A stretch of DNA of 64,000 nucleotides from Adhaeretor mobilis (GTDB lineage: Bacteria > Planctomycetota > Planctomycetia > Pirellulales > Lacipirellulaceae). The translations under genes were made by a program, and so were the position numbers. The stretch's first letter is position 1. Each line of letters opens with the position of its first letter. The DNA lies in the NCBI RefSeq assembly GCF_007741515.1, contig NZ_CP036263.1, positions 744,001 through 808,000 on the forward strand, written 5' to 3'. The notes under the pieces are model-generated. The model saw only the letters and a list, made by a program, of their open reading frames with translations, had not been told where the DNA came from and ran no database searches. Positions 60,166-64,000 of the stretch are shown piece by piece.

Positions 60166-62157
60166 CTATCTCACCAACCTCATATCGCCGAAATTCGGGA
60201 AGCCGGGCAGTTTGGGCAGCCCGGGGATCGATCCCCAGGAGTGCGGCCAGAATACGCAAACGGCCTTGCCGATGAGCAAGCGACGGTCGAGATATGCCCC
60301 GCCTGGCTTACTATTTCCGCTGGGGGACCCGCCGCTCCAGAGCCGAGCATCCTGGCTGAAGGGGCTATTATCGCCCATGACGAAGAACTGATCTTCGCCC
60401 ACTTTGAACGACACCTCGCGTCGTTTCAAGAACCGGGGCCAATGAGCTGGATCTGATAGCAGTTCTCTCAGACTTGAAAGCGGCTGGTAGATTTTCCCAT
60501 CGACAATTACTTGGTCGCTGATCGATGGATAGTCTGCACCACTATCGCGTGGGCTGTTTGCCAGATAGTAGATGTCTCGCATCACTTCCAAACGAGACAC
60601 CACCAGCTTCGCGCCAGTGGAACCTACGCCGGCTGGAGCCAGATCGCCCTGATCTTCGTCGGCCGTTTTCCCCGTCCAAGGGATCATTAGCTTGCGCTCG
60701 CCGAAAAGTGCAACCGGATCGTACTTGGAACGATCGAACTCAACCAACTCGTCGTCGATCCATAGCAACAGCTGATCGTCCACGTTGGCGAATAGCAGCG
60801 TGTACGAGCCTGCAGAGGTCATTGCGGTTTGGCCTGTGGCAGTGAAGTCGAGCTGTTCTCCAGTGGCACTATCGACGACCTGTAATTCGACAGCTCCAGA
60901 TGCGAGATCGATCACCGCCCGAAAGTGCTTACCGGCCTCCACAAGATCGAGCGAGAGTTGCCCGGCTGCTTCTTCGACTTCCACGTGGCAGCGTAGCGCG
61001 AGATCTCCAACCCAGTGCAGCCCTTGGTTGTACGTCGCCACCTCCCACTTCGATCCAGGGCTGCTTATGTCTCGACGGCTAAGCTTAGCGTTATAGGGAT
61101 TGAAGTCGGCAATGAGCAGGGGCTTTGCCGAGTCGAGGAATTCCTCACGATTGGCATAGTCACCGTAGCTGCTGTTCTTGCTGTAGTCGCGAATCGCCTG
61201 CCACTGGTCGGCTGAGGGGACGAGGTGGCGATAGCGCAACCAAGCGGTTGCCGCTGGGTCTGCGCCGACGGTAGAGCGAAAAACTTGCTCGACGGTCTGC
61301 TCACCCGGTTCGACTTCCACTTCCCATCCGTTGTCATCTGCAGGGGCCCAGCGCAAGGGCCAGCCCGCCTCGTAAGCCTCAGATGCTTCGTAGTCGGTGT
61401 CGTGTACCGGCTGCAGCATGGCCAGCACTTTTTCGGGCGGTTTTTGTTGAATGGTGTATGCGCTGTCATCGTCTAGTGGTAACGCAAATAGATCACCCTG
61501 GTAGACTCTCAGCCGCTCATTGGGCAAGCCGACCAACCGTTTAATATAGTTCATATCCGAGTTGCCGGGATATTTGAATACGACCACATCCCAGCGCTCA
61601 GGATCGTTGAAAGTGAACCCGTATTTGTTGACGAGAATACGATCGCCAGGATAGGAAGGTGCCATCTCCACATCTTGAAAATCGACTTGATCGGCCAAAT
61701 CAGCCGGCAAGTCGGGGCGTACGGGCATCGTATGGCGACACATCGGGCACACGCCACCCACAACCTGCGTACCGGCAACGGCTCGCTCCATGTCTTCGCG
61801 ACTAATCCTCCTGCCATCCCTCGTGAAACCCGAACGGGCTCCCGAGCGTAGCTGACTCCGGAGGGCGACGATTTCGTCATTCTCCTCTTCGCTATCCGTG
61901 ATGCGAAAACGATAGCCACACTCCGGGCAATCCACGTCTTTGTGCCGTCCCAGTAATGACGGCGACATCGAGCCCGTGGGAATCACAAACGCCTCTGCCT
62001 CGAACGTGCGAAAGAGGAACGCCAGCACGAAGGCAATGACGATGGACTCTAAGCTCTCGCGAAAGGTGTGAAACCCGCCAGTGGCAGATTGCTTTTCGAC
62101 CATCTCAGACTTGCTGTTCTTGCGTGTCTGCTTGTTCTTCCTATTTTTCTTGCTCAT
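60166..62157 (-). CDS. lepB: oversized signal peptidase I with zinc-ribbon and beta-sandwich-like insertions
   Basis: 663 aa against about 200-320 aa for most signal peptidases I. Membrane anchor SLESIVIAFVLAFLFRTFEA, then the Ser box VIPTGSMSPSL (nucleophile Ser), box C GDRILVNKYGF, Lys box NYIKRLVGLPNERL (general base Lys), and box E GDNSPFSQDARLW near the C-terminus. Two insertions: residues about 75-150 contain a zinc ribbon (CPECGYRF ... CPMCRHT), and about 230-570 contain an uncharacterised, beta-rich module (e.g. LRCHVEVEEAAGQLSLDL, AVELQVVDSATGEQL, LLFANVDDQLLLWIDDELVE) resembling a concanavalin-like sandwich. The catalytic boxes are intact, so it should be active. Upstream and on the same strand is a second, normal-size lepB-like gene. 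Confidence 0.88.
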   Translation of the reverse strand: MSKKNRKNKQTRKNSKSEMVEKQSATGGFHTFRESLESIVIAFVLAFLFRTFEAEAFVIPTGSMSPSLLGRHKDVDCPECGYRFRITDSEEENDEIVALRSQLRSGARSGFTRDGRRISREDMERAVAGTQVVGGVCPMCRHTMPVRPDLPADLADQVDFQDVEMAPSYPGDRILVNKYGFTFNDPERWDVVVFKYPGNSDMNYIKRLVGLPNERLRVYQGDLFALPLDDDSAYTIQQKPPEKVLAMLQPVHDTDYEASEAYEAGWPLRWAPADDNGWEVEVEPGEQTVEQVFRSTVGADPAATAWLRYRHLVPSADQWQAIRDYSKNSSYGDYANREEFLDSAKPLLIADFNPYNAKLSRRDISSPGSKWEVATYNQGLHWVGDLALRCHVEVEEAAGQLSLDLVEAGKHFRAVIDLASGAVELQVVDSATGEQLDFTATGQTAMTSAGSYTLLFANVDDQLLLWIDDELVEFDRSKYDPVALFGERKLMIPWTGKTADEDQGDLAPAGVGSTGAKLVVSRLEVMRDIYYLANSPRDSGADYPSISDQVIVDGKIYQPLSSLRELLSDPAHWPRFLKRREVSFKVGEDQFFVMGDNSPFSQDARLWSGGSPSGNSKPGGAYLDRRLLIGKAVCVFWPHSWGSIPGLPKLPGFPNFGDMRLVR

Positions 62158-62188
62158 AGAATTTCAATTTTATTGTTTCGACTACAAA

Positions 62189-62270
62189 TAGCCCCCAGCG
62201 CAAGCTGTGGGGTTGAATGAGATTGCAGGAATTGGAAAGGATAGAACCCCACGGCTTGCGCCGGGGGCTA
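62189..62270. repeat. 82-bp inverted-repeat element (REP/MITE-like) between two signal peptidase genes
   Basis: Arms 62189-62214 (TAGCCCCCAGCGCAAGCTGT...) and 62245-62270 are 26-bp inverted copies with two mismatches; the interior is 30 bp. The core GGCGCAAGCC(G/T)TGGGGTT is a sequence I associate with repeats in planctomycete genomes (recall, not searched). No transposase. It lies in the 198-bp gap between the two signal peptidase genes. Confidence 0.65.
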
Positions 62271-62355
62271 GTGTAAATTGATACCGGAACTCAATTGTAC
62301 GCCAAATAGTGCTTCGTTGGACATGCGGAAATATTGCCACGCTGTGTGGCAACTC

Positions 62356-62892
62356 TTACCGAACGCCCACCGGGATGCCGACGATCAGACGCTCAGGAAT
62401 CGGCCCCCAGGCGCGGCTGTCGATCGATACGGAGCTGTTATCTCCCAGGACGAAGTACTCGTCCTCTTTCAGCCGCCAAGGTCCCTTCCGCAAGCGTTGC
62501 CCAGAGGCACGTGGCAGGTAGTAAATCTCTGGAGTCTCGTCATTCCTGGGGGCACCCCACGCCTGGGGTGTGGAGAGTGGGTGCGTGAGCCTGCGACCGT
62601 CGACCACAACAGACCCCTGGCGAATGTCGATTTCCTCCCCCGGGAGTCCGACAATCCTCTTGATACAAAGCTCTGCCCCCGCAGGTGAAAGCAGCACGAC
62701 TGTTTGCCAGCGGCCTGGAGTGCTCCACAGGCAAGCAGTGCGATCAATCAGCAGAGCATCGCCTTCCTGAATGAGCGGCGACATCGAATTACCCAAGACC
62801 CGTACCGGCTCGACAACGCCGAGGGCGACCCACGTGCGCAGAATTAAAGACAGGCACAGGATTCCGACGGTATAACTAATGACTCTACGCAT
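62356..62892 (-). CDS. lepB: signal peptidase I, normal size
   Basis: 178 aa from the ATG at 62890-62892; the frame opens at a TTG at 63066, but the first 58 residues of that version do not look protein-like. Boxes: VLGNSMSPLIQEGD (Ser), TVVLLSPAGAELCIKRIVGLPGEEI (Lys), EYFVLGDNSSVSIDSRAWG (box E). Membrane anchor ISYTVGILCLSLILRTWVALG. An ordinary type I signal peptidase, which removes Sec/Tat signal peptides at the outer face of the inner membrane. Next to it is the large signal peptidase, with only the repeat element between them. Confidence 0.9.
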   Translation of the reverse strand: MRRVISYTVGILCLSLILRTWVALGVVEPVRVLGNSMSPLIQEGDALLIDRTACLWSTPGRWQTVVLLSPAGAELCIKRIVGLPGEEIDIRQGSVVVDGRRLTHPLSTPQAWGAPRNDETPEIYYLPRASGQRLRKGPWRLKEDEYFVLGDNSSVSIDSRAWGPIPERLIVGIPVGVR

Positions 62893-63077
62893 GGTCGTGA
62901 CGCACGATCTGCCTCGCCATTGAATCGGGGCCGCTTGCGGCAGGAGGCCTATAAACTCTTTACGCACGACTCCAAGACCTCCTGTGCATCGCACACCGAC
63001 ACTTCTCCCTTGCGAGGCAGTCGAAGTGGCAGCGTGAAATGAGGAGGAAGTGTCGGTGCTATTCAACTTCCTAGTCG

Positions 63078-64000
63078 TTACTTCTCGTCCTTCTTTGGAG
63101 CCCGTACGGCAAAGTGATGTTCGTCGAAGATTTTGCTACCATCGCCTTCGTCCAACAGCACGACACGGTACGTAATCGACTCCGCATCGAACGAAAGCAA
63201 CTGCACGTGATGCCCCTCGCCCGCCTTTGCCTCTGGCGGGCGCAGGTACCAACGATCCATCTTGGGTGCGCGTTGTCCAACGCCCAAGCCCCCTTCGCCA
63301 ATGTAAACCACGCCCGTCGGGTCGATCACATTGTTGCGGATCGGAGGAGTGCGCTTAATGTTGTGCCCGTCCCCTTCGCATACGAGATCGACATCGTGTT
63401 TTTCGAATAGCGGCACCCAATGTACGAGCGCCCGGCCGGGCACTTTCACTGCCGGGAACGCCGGACGATGATATTGCGGAACGATCCAGCGGTACTTCGG
63501 CCGCGAGGCGGCAAGTTCTTTGTCCAACCACTTCGATTGGTCCCCAGCAACGCTGGTCTCCGAATTGAGCGTGATCCAGCGAATTTGCGGGCCGACATCG
63601 ATGGCGTAGTAGTCCTTGTCTTTGGGTGGAAAACCAAAGATTTCGTTGAACAGTGGGCCGTGATCGTGATTGCCGCGCGCCGGTATGATGGGCAGCATGA
63701 GTCCATCGGCGGTTGTTGTCAGTTCGTGGTCGGTCATCCATTGCGACCATTGTGGCAGGTCGGTACCGTTGAGCACGTAGTCCCCGCCATGAGCAAACGC
63801 AATAATAGGCGTACGGCCCTCCTGCTGAGATTCGGCCAGCATCCGCGCGAGCATCGCGTTCATCTGTCGTCGTTCCTTCAAGCCAGATCGCGAATCCGCA
63901 CCAAAGATGACTGCCAGTGGGCGGTCTTCACTGGGGGCCGTCTTGAACTTCAAAGCAGGCGAACGCCGCCCGTCGCTTTCCATGACCACCTCGTAAGTCG
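63078..64000 (-). CDS. purple-acid-phosphatase-like metallophosphoesterase (5' end outside window)
   Basis: About 307 residues visible. The frame runs through the right edge, where it reads TYEVVMESDGRRSPALKFKT, an end of the N-terminal fibronectin-like domain typical of purple acid phosphatases. The core has GADSR, HGGDYV, GNHDHG (metal-binding), VPQYHRPAF and EGDGHNIKRT at the expected spacing of metallophosphoesterases, although the first Asp-x-His site appears as ADSR rather than the common DxH. The C-terminus (VGQRAPKMDRWYLRP...) is variable. Removes phosphate from organic phosphoesters, probably outside the cytoplasm; the signal peptide is outside the window. It precedes the small signal peptidase on the same strand. 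Confidence 0.85.
   Translation of the reverse strand, partial: TYEVVMESDGRRSPALKFKTAPSEDRPLAVIFGADSRSGLKERRQMNAMLARMLAESQQEGRTPIIAFAHGGDYVLNGTDLPQWSQWMTDHELTTTADGLMLPIIPARGNHDHGPLFNEIFGFPPKDKDYYAIDVGPQIRWITLNSETSVAGDQSKWLDKELAASRPKYRWIVPQYHRPAFPAVKVPGRALVHWVPLFEKHDVDLVCEGDGHNIKRTPPIRNNVIDPTGVVYIGEGGLGVGQRAPKMDRWYLRPPEAKAGEGHHVQLLSFDAESITYRVVLLDEGDGSKIFDEHHFAVRAPKKDEK

Noticed and set aside
62893..63066. 58-residue N-terminal extension of the small signal peptidase
   Set aside because: It begins at TTG, has no membrane or domain features, and the anchor helix starts just after the ATG at 62892.
1..64000. CRISPR arrays, rRNA, tRNA and intact transposases
   Set aside because: I looked for regularly spaced repeats, tRNA T-loop motifs and transposase motifs, and saw none that hold up. 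Absence by eye is weaker than a tRNAscan or CRISPR tool result.

Overview
The window looks like chromosomal DNA of a planctomycete, most likely from the Pirellulales. This rests on gene content: very large secreted or membrane-anchored proteins with no simple family name, a redoxin/cytochrome c/copper-monooxygenase-like protein, FSLKTLL-type small membrane proteins, an oversized signal peptidase I, PQQ-type propellers, RND pumps, and loosely packed genes on both strands. No rRNA, tRNA, CRISPR array, prophage or intact transposase was seen. The taxonomic call is inference from memory of such genomes, not a database result.

Layout. 1-4.9 kb: the start of a DEAD-box RNA helicase running off the left edge, a 690 bp stretch without a gene, a PTS-IIA/SLC4 fusion transporter, a weak HNH-like protein and a small membrane protein. 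4.9-10.4 kb: a TetR - adaptor - RND pump operon with a palindrome over the regulator's 5' end and a perfect 12-bp hairpin between adaptor and pump genes. 10.7-20.7 kb: an SGNH esterase, a probably broken gene, a rhodanese, metG, a REP/MITE-like repeat, a thioredoxin-protease fusion, an acidic membrane protein, RidA + HisI, a glycosyltransferase-like protein with a degenerate active site, and an XRE-type regulator.

20.9-32.4 kb is the most unusual part. Two translationally coupled genes (ATGA overlap) encode a 1216-aa and a 2285-aa protein. Together they form three successive units of about 1100-1200 aa, each with an export signal, a long beta-rich ectodomain and a C-terminal membrane cluster. 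The larger protein holds two units and keeps a signal-peptide-like segment at its internal junction. An inositol-monophosphatase-family gene lies upstream. Next, 32.64-32.83 kb contains a promoter-like sequence, two hairpins with GATT loops and a strong intrinsic terminator, but no gene: a candidate small RNA.

33-39.5 kb: a second RND system with its outer-membrane factor transcribed divergently from the adaptor and pump genes. 39.5-51.2 kb: a PQQ propeller protein, a ClpP-like protein, a UbiD decarboxylase, a PIN-TRAM membrane protein, a dGTPase-HIT pair, ScpA and a tRNase Z. 51.2-59.2 kb: the redoxin/cytochrome multidomain protein, a FucP-type MFS transporter, a WcaF-type acetyltransferase, an SDR, a GNAT-like protein and a fatty acid desaturase whose 5' end may be frameshifted. 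59.2-64 kb: LptB, two signal peptidases I (one with very large insertions), two inverted-repeat elements and the end of a purple-acid-phosphatase-like gene cut by the right edge.

Functional themes are envelope work (two tripartite pumps, LptB, two signal peptidases, exported giant proteins) and housekeeping (MetG, HisI, ScpA, tRNase Z, Dgt).
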